This document shows positions 23,774-32,959 of a stretch of 64,000 bases of DNA, piece after piece. The stretch's first letter is position 1; each line of letters begins with the position of its first letter. Source of the DNA: Methanospirillum lacunae (lineage in GTDB: Archaea; Halobacteriota; Methanomicrobia; Methanomicrobiales; Methanospirillaceae); contig NZ_QGMY01000009.1 in NCBI RefSeq assembly GCF_003173355.1, positions 105,678 through 169,677 of the forward strand. The letters run 5' to 3'. The notes below the pieces were generated by a model. That model was not told where the DNA came from. It did no database searches and saw only the letters and a list, made by a program, of their open reading frames with translations. The position numbers were made by a program, and so were the translations under genes.

Positions 23774-25141
23774 ATGGAAAAGAATACAGATCTTATCTTT
23801 GCAGCACTCTTCAAACTGGAAGAGGCACGACAGGTGATCCGGGATGGACTCCCATCGGGCCTCAACCAGCAGGAAGAGATGCAACTGAAAGAGAAGATCT
23901 CAGAGTTAAAAGGGATTATCCAGGCCCTTGAAACCGGAACCACCGGAAAAAAACCTGGGCGGATTGCCGGATCGATAGAAGTCAGAACACGTGAGGAAGA
24001 GAATATCAATATTCAGCCAATCCAGGCAGCAGGACGGCTGACCCTTGCAGCCCGTCAGGCGATCATCGCTTATGGTGACGGCTACTCTACCTGTGATGCC
24101 TGTCGAAAACCATTCAGACTGGATAAGATTTCAAAACCTCCAATCGCAGACTTTCACACCCAGCTCGCCCAGTTCGTGAATATGGATCAGGCACGGGTTG
24201 TGCCAGGAGCACGAAGAGGCTTCCAGGCAGTTGCCCAGACTGTGGTTGAGAAGGGCGATTCGGTAATTGTATCTGCATTTGCACATTACACCGAGTTTCT
24301 TGCTGTGGAAGGTGCCGGAGGAGTCGTTAAGGAGGTTCCCTTAAACAAGGACAATATCATTACCGCTGATGCAACTGCTGAAAAGATAGAACAGGTAAAA
24401 CTAGAGACCGGAAAACTCCCGACCCTGGTGATGATCGATCACTACGACTACCAACTTGCAAACGAGCATGATGTTAAAGGGATTGCCAAAGTTGCTCACA
24501 GTTATGATATCCCCTTCCTCTATAACGGGGCATACACCGTCGGAGTCATGCCTGTTGACGGAAAAGCAGTTGGGGCAGACTTCGTAGTTGGTTCCGGCCA
24601 TAAGAGTATGGCATCGCCGGCACCTTCAGGGGTGCTGGCGACGACGAGCGAATGGGCAGACAAAGTCTTCCGTACCACCCAGATGGTCGGAGACGTCACC
24701 AAACGCAAGTTCGGGATCAAAGAAGTAGAGATGGTCGGATGCACGCTGATGGGATCCAACCTTATCGCAATGATGGCGTCCTTCCCTGAAGTGAAAGAGC
24801 GGACACTGCACTGGGATGACGAGATAAAGAAGATCAACTTTTTCGTTGACCGGCTGCTTACCATCGATGGAAGCAAGGTCCTATCCGAGTACCCGCGAAA
24901 GCATGCATTAACTAAAGTGGATACAACCGGCAGTTTTGACAGGATTGCAGCGATCCACAAACGTCGTGGCTTTTTCCTATCTGACGCTCTCTCAGCAAAG
25001 GGAATAGTAGGAGAGTTTGCAGGAGCAACCAGAACCTGGAAACTCTCAACATACGGGCTTTCCTGGGAGAAGGTCAGATATCTTGCCGATACATTTACCG
25101 AGATCGCAGAACATTACGAACTACCAATTACAAAACAGTAA
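23774..25141 (+). CDS. pscS: O-phosphoseryl-tRNA:Cys-tRNA synthase (SepCysS)
   Basis: SepCysS turns Sep-tRNA(Cys) into Cys-tRNA(Cys) with a sulfur donor, the main route to cysteine in many methanogens. The 455-residue PLP protein has the family Cys region [24 protein letters not shown], the substrate segment [13 protein letters not shown] and the PLP Lys in [12 protein letters not shown]. It is longer than the usual 380-400 residues: an extra N-terminal 65-70 residues are helical and charged, and may be a docking domain for the SepRS complex. It heads an operon with metY and metX and has operator site F at its promoter. Confidence 0.93.
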   Translation: MEKNTDLIFAALFKLEEARQVIRDGLPSGLNQQEEMQLKEKISELKGIIQALETGTTGKKPGRIAGSIEVRTREEENINIQPIQAAGRLTLAARQAIIAYGDGYSTCDACRKPFRLDKISKPPIADFHTQLAQFVNMDQARVVPGARRGFQAVAQTVVEKGDSVIVSAFAHYTEFLAVEGAGGVVKEVPLNKDNIITADATAEKIEQVKLETGKLPTLVMIDHYDYQLANEHDVKGIAKVAHSYDIPFLYNGAYTVGVMPVDGKAVGADFVVGSGHKSMASPAPSGVLATTSEWADKVFRTTQMVGDVTKRKFGIKEVEMVGCTLMGSNLIAMMASFPEVKERTLHWDDEIKKINFFVDRLLTIDGSKVLSEYPRKHALTKVDTTGSFDRIAAIHKRRGFFLSDALSAKGIVGEFAGATRTWKLSTYGLSWEKVRYLADTFTEIAEHYELPITKQ

Positions 25142-25155
25142 AATCACTGATTACC

Positions 25156-26451
25156 ATGACTGAGAAAAAAGACAGAGACGCAACAACTTCATTGCACGCA
25201 GGACAGGTCCCGGATCCAACAACCGGAGCACTCGCTGTACCAATCTACCAGACCAGCAGTTACCAGTTCCGTGATGCTGACCATGCAGCAGCACTATTCG
25301 GACTCTCTGAACTTGGAAACATCTATACACGTCTGATGAACCCGACCACCGATGTGCTCGAAAAGCGGATCGCAGCACTCGAAGGAGGAACCGGGGCACT
25401 CGCCGTGGCATCCGGTCAGGCAGCTATCTCATATGCCCTCCTCAATATCACCAGGGTCGGCGATGAGATCGTAGCAGCAAACAATCTGTACGGTGGTACT
25501 TACACGCTTCTGCACTACACCTTTGCAAAGCTCGGACGCAAGGTTATTTTTGTAGACTCACAGGATCCTGAAGCATTCAGAAAGGCAATCACCCCGAAGA
25601 CCCGTGCAATTTATGCAGAGACCCTCGGAAATCCAAAACTCGATGTGCCTGATTTCCGCAAGATTGCCGACATTGCCCACGAGGCAGGAATCGCCTTTGT
25701 TGTAGACAACACATCTGCTGTCGGACTGGTAAAGCCAATTGAGCATGGTGTTGACATCGTTGTCCACTCTGCAACCAAGTTTGTAGGAGGACACGGCAAC
25801 TCCATCGGTGGGCTGATTGTCGATTCAGGAAAGTTCAACTGGGGTAACGGAAAGTACCCCGAGTTCTCAGAACCTGATCCAAGTTACCACGGACTTGTGT
25901 ACTGGGATGTATTCAAGGACTTTGCAGGGCTTGGAAACGTGGCATTTGTCTTCAAGATCAGACTCTCACTGCTCCGTGATCTTGGTGCAGCACTCTCACC
26001 ATTCAATTCATTCCTGCTACTCCAGGGCTTTGAGACACTCCCACTCAGGGTAAAACAGCACTCAGAAAACGCCCTTGCAGTTGCAAAGCACCTGAAGGCA
26101 CACCCCAAGGTAGCCTGGGTCAACTACCCGGGACTATCAGACAATCCAACTCATATTGTTGCATCCAAGTACCTCAAGAACGGGTTTGGTGGTCTTCTCG
26201 GAGTCGGTATCAAGGGAGGAGTTGAAGAGGGAAAGAAGGTCATTAACTCACTGAAACTCTTTTCCCATGTTGCCAACATCGGAGACTCAAAAAGCCTTGT
26301 GATCCACCCGGCATCAACGACTCATCAGCAGCTTACTCCAGAAGAACTCATTGCAACCGGAGTTACTCCTGATTACATCAGGCTCTCAATCGGAATCGAG
26401 AATATTGAAGATATTATTGAGGATCTGGATCAAGCCTTAGCTCAGATCTGA
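25156..26451 (+). CDS. metY: O-acetylhomoserine aminocarboxypropyltransferase (sulfhydrylase)
   Basis: The 431-residue Cys/Met-metabolism PLP enzyme starts [20 protein letters not shown], has PLP Lys in [18 protein letters not shown] and the MetY-type insertion around [16 protein letters not shown] that separates it from cystathionine gamma-synthase. It joins sulfide to O-acetylhomoserine to give homocysteine. The substrate is made by the next gene. It begins 14 bp after pscS, so sulfide capture for Cys-tRNA and homocysteine is placed under one control. Confidence 0.95.
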   Translation: MTEKKDRDATTSLHAGQVPDPTTGALAVPIYQTSSYQFRDADHAAALFGLSELGNIYTRLMNPTTDVLEKRIAALEGGTGALAVASGQAAISYALLNITRVGDEIVAANNLYGGTYTLLHYTFAKLGRKVIFVDSQDPEAFRKAITPKTRAIYAETLGNPKLDVPDFRKIADIAHEAGIAFVVDNTSAVGLVKPIEHGVDIVVHSATKFVGGHGNSIGGLIVDSGKFNWGNGKYPEFSEPDPSYHGLVYWDVFKDFAGLGNVAFVFKIRLSLLRDLGAALSPFNSFLLLQGFETLPLRVKQHSENALAVAKHLKAHPKVAWVNYPGLSDNPTHIVASKYLKNGFGGLLGVGIKGGVEEGKKVINSLKLFSHVANIGDSKSLVIHPASTTHQQLTPEELIATGVTPDYIRLSIGIENIEDIIEDLDQALAQI

Positions 26452-26456
26452 CCTAT

Positions 26457-27929
26457 ATGATTCGTGGATCTGTTGGAACGGTAAAAACCGAACAGGTGAC
26501 CTTCAAAGAACCTCTCATACTGGAAAGTGGAGAGGTTCTCCCTGAACTCACTATTGCATATGAAACGTACGGCACTCTAGATCGCGATAGATCAAACGCT
26601 ATTCTTGTCTGTCATGCTTTGTCAGGCGACGCCCATGCAGCCGGATATCACACAGGAAACGATAAACCAGGTTGGTGGGATATCGCCATAGGTCCGGGTA
26701 AAGCATTTGATACAGATCAATACTTTATAATCTGTTCAAATGTCCTCGGCGGTTGTAAAGGAACCACCGGTCCTTCATCACTCAATCCGGTTACTAACAA
26801 GCCATATGGTCTTTCTTTCCCGGTTATCACCATCGGAGACATGGTTCATGCCCAGCGTCGGCTTGTCGAGCACTTCAATATTCAGCGTCTTTTTGCAGTC
26901 ATTGGTGGATCAATGGGCGGGATGCAGGCACTCAAATGGTCAGTGCTGTACCCTGACCTTGCAAGCAGGGTTGTTGTGATAGCAAGTACTGCATACTCAA
27001 CTCCGCAGCAGATTGCATTTAACGAAGTTGCAAGAAGTGCAATAAAATCTGATCCTGACTGGAATCATGGAAATTACTATGAGAGCTTTCCTCCAGTGCG
27101 AGGACTTTCACTTGCCAGGATGATAGGGCATATCACCTATCTCTCTGATGAGTCAATGCATCAGAAGTTTGGCAGGGGTCTTCAGGGTAAAGACGAACTC
27201 AGTTATGATTTTACGACTGATTTCCAGGTTGAAAGTTACCTACATTATCAGGGAGATCGGTTTACCCAGCGGTTTGATGCAAACTCATACCTGTATATCA
27301 CCAAGGCCATAGACTACTTTGACCTCACCATTAATAACTCGCTCACCGAAGCATTCCAGAGTGTCAAAGCGAAATTCCTGATCGTTTCAGTCTCTTCAGA
27401 CTGGTTATACCCCCCATATCTCTCCCAGGAGATCGTGACAGCACTTTCATCAGCCAGTGCTGATGTGGAATACTGTGAGATCAAATCACATTACGGGCAT
27501 GATGCATTCCTGCTTGAAGAAGGACAGATGAACTACCTTCTTGGCCGGTTCCTTTCGTCACTGACCATTGCTGATGTGATGAAAACCCAGGCCCCCACCC
27601 TGTATGAGGATGTAACAATCAAAGAGGCTGCAGAGCTCATGATTGCCCAATCAGTCAACCATCTTCCGGTGGTCGACTCAGAAGGAGCACTCACCGGAAT
27701 TGTCACATCATGGGATATCTCACGGTCGGTTGCACGTGAGTTTACCTCTCTTGATGAGATCATGACCCGAAATGTCTTCTATACATCACCTGATGAGCCG
27801 GTTGATAGTGCTGTAAAACGGATGGAATTGAACCATATATCAGCATTGCCGGTAGTTGATGACAAGCGAAGAGTGATCGGCCTGATCACTGCTGAGCACC
27901 TCTCACGTCTTATCGGCCGCTGCCGATAA
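26457..27929 (+). CDS. metX: Homoserine O-acetyltransferase with C-terminal CBS pair
   Basis: Residues 1-370 form an alpha/beta hydrolase of the MetX type: [21 protein letters not shown], nucleophile Ser in [12 protein letters not shown], the late Asp region VSSDWLYPP and the His in [11 protein letters not shown]. Residues about 372-490 add two CBS domains ([17 protein letters not shown], then [11 protein letters not shown]), which often bind adenosine ligands such as AMP or SAM. The enzyme acetylates homoserine for metY, 5 bp upstream. The CBS pair suggests feedback control by a nucleotide or SAM. Confidence 0.94.
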   Translation: MIRGSVGTVKTEQVTFKEPLILESGEVLPELTIAYETYGTLDRDRSNAILVCHALSGDAHAAGYHTGNDKPGWWDIAIGPGKAFDTDQYFIICSNVLGGCKGTTGPSSLNPVTNKPYGLSFPVITIGDMVHAQRRLVEHFNIQRLFAVIGGSMGGMQALKWSVLYPDLASRVVVIASTAYSTPQQIAFNEVARSAIKSDPDWNHGNYYESFPPVRGLSLARMIGHITYLSDESMHQKFGRGLQGKDELSYDFTTDFQVESYLHYQGDRFTQRFDANSYLYITKAIDYFDLTINNSLTEAFQSVKAKFLIVSVSSDWLYPPYLSQEIVTALSSASADVEYCEIKSHYGHDAFLLEEGQMNYLLGRFLSSLTIADVMKTQAPTLYEDVTIKEAAELMIAQSVNHLPVVDSEGALTGIVTSWDISRSVAREFTSLDEIMTRNVFYTSPDEPVDSAVKRMELNHISALPVVDDKRRVIGLITAEHLSRLIGRCR

Positions 27930-27980
27930 GTACCCACTTTTGGAAATACCCAAATCAGATGGGAATGAAGATATGATATC

Positions 27981-28928
27981 TTGACAGTGATGCGATCTCA
28001 ATTCCTTATTATTGCAGGAATTATCTTTCTTTTTATCTCATCCTCTGGATGTATTGCTAACGATGGAAATACCCAACTAAATCTCACCTTCTTTGATGTA
28101 GGACAGGGTGATGCCTGCCTTCTTCAGATCCATAACAAAACAATGCTTGTAGATGCTGGTCCTTATGAAGCAGGACAGGGTATTATAGACTGGCTCAAAG
28201 CCAGAAACATCACATCTCTCGATGTAGTGGTAGCAACCCACCCGCACAGTGACCATATCGGAGGAATGCCCACCGTACTTAAGCAGGAAAAGACAGGAGT
28301 TTTCATAGATGCCGGTGATTCTCACACAACTCCGACATATGAAGTGCTTCTGAAAACGATTGAGAAATATGAGATACCATACCGAATTGTACATGAAGGG
28401 GATCAGATAGATCTGGACCCTGCTGTCACAATCAACGTTCTCAATCCTGGTATTACATCTTCAGGAGATCTCAACGACAACTCAATTGTCCTTGAAATTA
28501 GTTCAGGAGACAGGAAATTCCTGCTCATGGGTGATGCAGGGGTTTCAGTCGAAGACAAACTACTCAAAGAGAGAAGGGATCTCAAAGCAGACCTGCTCAA
28601 GGTAAGCCATCATGGAAGCAGACACTCTTCAGGGCAAAGGTTTATTGATGCTGTATCTCCAGAGATTGCAATCATATCACTAGAGGCCGGTAACGAGTAT
28701 GGTTTCCCACAGAAAGATCCGGTAAGGTATCTCACTGATGCTGGTTCGGATATTTACCGGACTGATCAGGAAGGGACAATCACGGTGACTGTTGATCAAA
28801 AAAAAATCATTGTGACATCAGAGAAACCATACAGGCCTTCCACAGATTGTAACTGTTCAAAGATACAGGGAATGTGCAAAAGTCAGGAGAGTAGATCAAA
28901 CCCCTGTTGCCTCTCATGCGGAGTATAA
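27981..28928 (+). CDS. ComEC/Rec2-like metallo-beta-lactamase-fold lipoprotein
   Basis: The 315-residue protein has a lipoprotein signal (FLFISSSGCIAND; Cys near residue 23) and a metallo-beta-lactamase domain like the one in ComEC: FFDVGQGDACLLQI, metal motif THPHSDHIGG, LLMGDAGVSVE and VSHHGSRHSS. It should be an exported metal-dependent hydrolase, perhaps a nuclease or phosphodiesterase. Unlike ComEC it has no membrane channel. The C-terminus adds a short Cys-rich tail (CNCSKIQGMCKSQ, then CCLSCG). The next gene (DUF3006) starts 2 bp after its stop; this pairing is common. Confidence 0.85.
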   Translation: MTVMRSQFLIIAGIIFLFISSSGCIANDGNTQLNLTFFDVGQGDACLLQIHNKTMLVDAGPYEAGQGIIDWLKARNITSLDVVVATHPHSDHIGGMPTVLKQEKTGVFIDAGDSHTTPTYEVLLKTIEKYEIPYRIVHEGDQIDLDPAVTINVLNPGITSSGDLNDNSIVLEISSGDRKFLLMGDAGVSVEDKLLKERRDLKADLLKVSHHGSRHSSGQRFIDAVSPEIAIISLEAGNEYGFPQKDPVRYLTDAGSDIYRTDQEGTITVTVDQKKIIVTSEKPYRPSTDCNCSKIQGMCKSQESRSNPCCLSCGV

Positions 28929-28930
28929 CC

Positions 28931-29161
28931 ATGGTAGATACGAGCAAAACAGTGGTGATGATTATTGACCGGGTTGAAAACGGATATCTCATTTTAATTC
29001 CCCGTGATCACCCGGACGAAATGATCCAATTCCCACAAAAATATGTGGGAGAGTTTGAAGAGGGGGATATTCTTGAATTATCAATCAGGAAAGATGAGTC
29101 CGCGACACGGGAGGCCCGAGACCGAATAAGTAGAATGAGAGAACGGCTTATGAACCGCTGA
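28931..29161 (+). CDS. DUF3006 family protein
   Basis: ATG 28931 (76 aa) is chosen because GGAG lies 7 bases before it and the previous stop ends at 28928. The sequence IIDRVENGYLILIPRDHPDEM fits DUF3006, a small beta-barrel-like protein almost always next to a ComEC-type lactamase gene. The C-terminal part is charged and helical. It may help or regulate the hydrolase; the function is unknown. Confidence 0.8.
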   Translation: MVDTSKTVVMIIDRVENGYLILIPRDHPDEMIQFPQKYVGEFEEGDILELSIRKDESATREARDRISRMRERLMNR

Positions 29162-29201
29162 GCAAATCAACACACGAGAGGACGTTACATCAGCCTAAAC
29201 C

Positions 29202-29215
29202 GTCACGATTGTGAA
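29202..29215. promoter_or_regulatory. Palindromic operator, site G (GTCACGATTGTGAA)
   Basis: Matches 13 of 14 positions of TTCACRATYGTGAA. It lies just upstream of the TATA-like ATAATATAC (29219-29227), which itself is about 25 bp from ATG 29248, so the regulator mRNA would be nearly leaderless with the operator next to the TATA/BRE. Confidence 0.65.
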
Positions 29216-29247
29216 ACATAATATACTTTCGCATGTAACGAGTACGC

Positions 29248-30084
29248 ATGAAATTACTGGCGGGTGTGATGATTATCGGTTTTCTCATGCTCGCGGTGTG
29301 TGCAGGTGTCTCACCGTTTCCGATGGAACGAAAAAATGCCTGCTGTACATCTGATAATTCATACGGGCGGCCTACATGTCATATGACTATGACCAGTCAG
29401 GGTGGAATTCATACCTGCAGTTGTAAAACTGCTGCATCTTCTACAACAGCCTCAACTCCCACGAGTTCGTGCAACGGATCCTGTGGAACACTGATGGCAA
29501 CCGTAACGCAGCCTTCAAGTATGCTTGACAGGATTCGCAGATACGCTGTCAGTGGATATCGCAGGATAACTAACCGAAATCTGCTAGAGCATGAAAGCAG
29601 ACGGCAGATTTACGATGAGATCGTTGCTTCACCAGGAGTGGATCTCAGGAAACTCACAGATAGTACCGGGATGAATGAAAGCACTCTCCGCTACCATCTC
29701 GAGAGGCTCTATGATGGGGGAAAGATACAGACAACCACAATCGGAGGGGTTTGTCATTATTTCGAAAACCATGGTAAATACTCGGCAGAAGAACAGGTCC
29801 TCCGGTCAAGGATGCTGACTGCAGCCAGTTCGCGAATCCTCATGATCATCTTCAGACAACCAGGTCTCACTCGAGGAGAACTGGCAGATCTTCTCGGAGT
29901 TGCAGGGCCAACAGTGACACGGAGTGTGCAGAACCTCACCGATGATGGATTGATCCGTATAGAACGTGAGGGGAGATTTACCAGATACTATCCAGAAGAA
30001 TCTGTCAGTGGATGTTTTAGTAGGGAATGTAATTCGTCATTCATGAAAGATGTTACATCAGGTGATCGAATATATGCAAAATAA
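29248..30084 (+). CDS. Cys-rich, membrane-associated tandem winged-helix regulator
   Basis: The 278-residue protein has one hydrophobic segment at residues 3-21, a Cys-rich stretch (about 30-75, eight Cys, such as NACCTSDN, HTCSCKT, SCNGSCG), then two winged helices: IYDEIVASPGVDLRKLTDSTGMNESTLRYHL and ILMIIFRQPGLTRGELADLLGVAGPTVTRSV. This is the tandem wHTH layout of many Methanomicrobiales membrane regulators. Usually a second membrane segment returns the chain to the cytoplasm; none is visible here, so the topology is unclear. Site G lies at its promoter. The Cys cluster could sense thiols, metal or redox state; it is a candidate regulator of the palindrome sites. Confidence 0.8.
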   Translation: MKLLAGVMIIGFLMLAVCAGVSPFPMERKNACCTSDNSYGRPTCHMTMTSQGGIHTCSCKTAASSTTASTPTSSCNGSCGTLMATVTQPSSMLDRIRRYAVSGYRRITNRNLLEHESRRQIYDEIVASPGVDLRKLTDSTGMNESTLRYHLERLYDGGKIQTTTIGGVCHYFENHGKYSAEEQVLRSRMLTAASSRILMIIFRQPGLTRGELADLLGVAGPTVTRSVQNLTDDGLIRIEREGRFTRYYPEESVSGCFSRECNSSFMKDVTSGDRIYAK

Positions 30085-30131
30085 AACCTGGATATAAAGT
30101 ACGTTTTATATTTTATTGAACAACATTTTGG

Positions 30132-30647
30132 ATGATGATCAAACCAACCATTCTCCTCATTATCCTAACTTTCCTGATTATCTGTACCCCTGCCAGTTTG
30201 GCAGTGTCGAATTCATCTCAAAATCAGACAACTAAAGCAGATAATGTAACTGGTCCTGATTACCAGATAACAAAAATTTCACTGCCTGTCCAGATCTCAT
30301 GGATAGAGCCAGGGACATACATTGTCCCGAATATATCGGTACGGAATGCAGGTGCCGATGATACTAACACACAACCGGTGCAGATTCAGGCATTTCTCGG
30401 AAAGTACCAGTTAATCTCAAAAAACAATATGATTTCGTCCTTTAAAGCAGGGGAAGAACGAATAGTATCACCTAATTATCTTATTCCGAATGGGGTCCCA
30501 ACCGGTGAATATACCCTGACAGTATCTGCAACCCTCGGTCAGGAAGAGGGAGGGGCTACAGATAATAGCATGGCATCAGCCCCTGATCCGGTGAATGTCA
30601 AGCAGATTACCTCAAAAGCAAAAGTCCGCTCATGCAATTGTGCGTAA
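30132..30647 (+). CDS. Secreted CARDB-like protein
   Basis: The 171-residue protein has a signal peptide (to about residue 25, TPASLAVS), then a beta-sandwich with the pattern of CARDB/NEW3 domains: QISWIEPGTYIVPNISVRNAGADD and IPNGVPTGEYTLTVSATLGQ. It ends in a small Cys pair (RSCNCA). It is likely outside the membrane and adhesive or structural. Similar domains occur in the N-termini of the kinase-fold proteins encoded at 32960-37541. Confidence 0.65.
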   Translation: MMIKPTILLIILTFLIICTPASLAVSNSSQNQTTKADNVTGPDYQITKISLPVQISWIEPGTYIVPNISVRNAGADDTNTQPVQIQAFLGKYQLISKNNMISSFKAGEERIVSPNYLIPNGVPTGEYTLTVSATLGQEEGGATDNSMASAPDPVNVKQITSKAKVRSCNCA

Positions 30648-30662
30648 AATAATCCAAAGACC

Positions 30663-30669
30663 TTTTTTT
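30663..30669 (+). terminator. T-tract after the CARDB-like gene
   Basis: Seven T residues 15 bp after the stop at 30647, in the gap to a convergent gene. Confidence 0.45.
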
Positions 30670-30711
30670 CATGAATTATTATTACAACATTCAGAAATCA
30701 AAAAACAGAGT

Positions 30712-32937
30712 TTACTGGCGATTAAGATTATCCAGATTCAACTGAATAGACTCTAATTCTATCAGCATTTCTTCGAAGGTATCATACCTGATCTGTGGAT
30801 CTATTGAAAGAGTCCGGGATATCAGCGTGTCAAATAATCCCAAATCAGATCTAATGTGAGAGGGTAACACCAAATACAATGAGGAGATGTTCCAGAAATC
30901 TGCAGTAGGAATCATGTCCTCTCTCAACCCATACGGGTATGAACCTGTGAGGAGCAGATACACTATGGCCCCGGCCTGGAAAATATCAGTCTTTTTTACA
31001 TTGGTCCCATATCGTATTTGGTCTATCTGTTCTGGTGCCAACAACCAGCAGACAGATTCGCATCCCTTCTTCGAAAGGACTGCTAAACCGTCAATCCCGC
31101 CAATCCGGACATGGAGGTTCCGGTCAATAAAAACTTCAGAAGGATCAAGGAGATTATGGCTGACCCCTTGATTATGCAGGTATAACAGACCACGGCTGAT
31201 ACCAAGCCCAATCTTAACTATTGCACGTTTGGAAATCGGTAGTGAAAGATCAGCAACCGTGTACCGTCTCCTGCCCTTCTGGACCACCCCCTCAGGGGGA
31301 ATTGTCACAAGATGGGGGACTGGTTCTACTTCAAAGGTTATAAGGCTGATAATATTTGGATGGTTAAGAGATCGCCATACCTGAACGGTTTGGTGATATG
31401 AAGGGATTTCAACTATCTCTGGATCTATGATCTTAAGCATTTGAACAGATGTATCTGCCACACGTTTAACGATGAATAATTCAACATTCTGATAAGAATT
31501 TATCAAAGTCATCGGAGTATACAATTCCATAAGATCCTTGGGAAAGGTAGATTGATCTGGTTTTTTTGAATTTAGTCGAATCATCCCTCTTTTTTCGATT
31601 TTTTGCATTGCTTTTTGGGCATTACCATTCAAGGGATCAATATCCAGTGCCTGACGATAAGCTCTACCCGCCTCTTCTGGTTTTCCCTGTTTTTCCAAAA
31701 CCTTACCTTTCTGGATCCAGAGATCAGCAGAACCAGCATCTCTGGTAAAAAGAGAATTATAATAGGAAAGGGCTTCATCGAACTGATTCTGTGATTGCAG
31801 TACCACTCCACGATTATATGGGATAACAATATGTAGTTTTATATCGGATGCGGTCTCTTTCCCGGGTTTTACAGATACAATCCTGCTTATCTCCGGGTGA
31901 TCATCATCAGGATCACCAAGTGTGAACTCTACCTCACCTTCAGAATCAGGAAGAATTTCTCTATCCCCGGCTATAACCGGATAAGACGAGGAATTTTTCA
32001 TCCTGACGATAGCCGCAATGCTACCATTACCGGACTTAAAACCGGCAAATGACCAGGTAAGAGTAGGGTTCACTGGGCAAACACGGTAACGAAGGAGGAC
32101 ATCACGAATGAATTCACGTCCTGCTTCATCAATGAAAGGAACTGTGCGAATGTAGAACTGATCACCTGGAACATCAGTAGGAACCCGCATCCGTATATTG
32201 CGTATCTCCCCATGGGGGATTGCCTGCCCTTCTATCTGGATCGGCCTGCTGCTGCAATTTATGACCCTCACAACAACATCCCCCGGTTCTCCTTCATTAC
32301 AGATCATCATAAGGGGATCCAGCACAAGATCGGTTTTTCCTAAACCTCTTCTTCGGACAATTTCCCTGGCATCAGTGCCAGAATCACTAGCAGGTGGTAC
32401 AAATGGCAGATCAGTATTAGATGTTTTTTCTGAATCTTTTATTTTCACGGCTACATGGCGGGTTGCATATGCACCAGCGAGGGTAATCCCCAGGAAAACA
32501 CCAATAATTATACCGTAATCGATTAAACCAAGAGGAGAATCGGGGTTTTCTTCAGCACTATCACCTTTGGCTATCGATGAAAGACAGAACTGCCGGGTAG
32601 TCGGATTAATTGAGATAACAGTCTCTTCATGAGGTTTGATGACAGCCCCAAGATTCTGATCAAAACCCTCACCAGCCAGACGAATATTATGGAATCCTGA
32701 AGACAGATTTTCGATATTTATTGGGGCGATACCACGATTATGTCCATCAATGGAGACCTGTATCGGCAAAGACCCGGTAAGAACCTCAAGGGATCCATTA
32801 TCTGAAATATTATTCTGTACATTACCGGATATCTCTCCTGACACAGAAAAAGTGGATATGAAATACAGGATTACTATCAACCAACCAAGGTTATTCAAGG
32901 AAGATAATAATCGCCTTGTTAGGATGTCAAGATGCAT
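30712..32937 (-). CDS. Membrane PEGA-TPR pseudokinase (copy 3 of operon)
   Basis: The 741-residue protein has two hydrophobic segments (about 15-33 and 138-160). Between them lies a PEGA domain (LTGSLPIQVSIDGHNRGIAPINI). Cytoplasmic beta-rich modules follow, two TPR-like repeats (about 380-455, NRGVVLQSQNQFDEALSYY) and a protein-kinase fold (about 470-735). The ATP-site Lys seems kept (LKIID). The catalytic HRD Asp is replaced (HNLLDPSEVFID) and the DFG Asp is lost (IGGIDG), while the APE region (LLAPEQ) and KTDIF remain. It is likely a pseudokinase for scaffolding or sensing. It lies 22 bp after the second copy. Confidence 0.82.
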   Translation of the reverse strand: MHLDILTRRLLSSLNNLGWLIVILYFISTFSVSGEISGNVQNNISDNGSLEVLTGSLPIQVSIDGHNRGIAPINIENLSSGFHNIRLAGEGFDQNLGAVIKPHEETVISINPTTRQFCLSSIAKGDSAEENPDSPLGLIDYGIIIGVFLGITLAGAYATRHVAVKIKDSEKTSNTDLPFVPPASDSGTDAREIVRRRGLGKTDLVLDPLMMICNEGEPGDVVVRVINCSSRPIQIEGQAIPHGEIRNIRMRVPTDVPGDQFYIRTVPFIDEAGREFIRDVLLRYRVCPVNPTLTWSFAGFKSGNGSIAAIVRMKNSSSYPVIAGDREILPDSEGEVEFTLGDPDDDHPEISRIVSVKPGKETASDIKLHIVIPYNRGVVLQSQNQFDEALSYYNSLFTRDAGSADLWIQKGKVLEKQGKPEEAGRAYRQALDIDPLNGNAQKAMQKIEKRGMIRLNSKKPDQSTFPKDLMELYTPMTLINSYQNVELFIVKRVADTSVQMLKIIDPEIVEIPSYHQTVQVWRSLNHPNIISLITFEVEPVPHLVTIPPEGVVQKGRRRYTVADLSLPISKRAIVKIGLGISRGLLYLHNQGVSHNLLDPSEVFIDRNLHVRIGGIDGLAVLSKKGCESVCWLLAPEQIDQIRYGTNVKKTDIFQAGAIVYLLLTGSYPYGLREDMIPTADFWNISSLYLVLPSHIRSDLGLFDTLISRTLSIDPQIRYDTFEEMLIELESIQLNLDNLNRQ

Positions 32938-32959
32938 TACTCCCTCTTGGATCCCCCTC

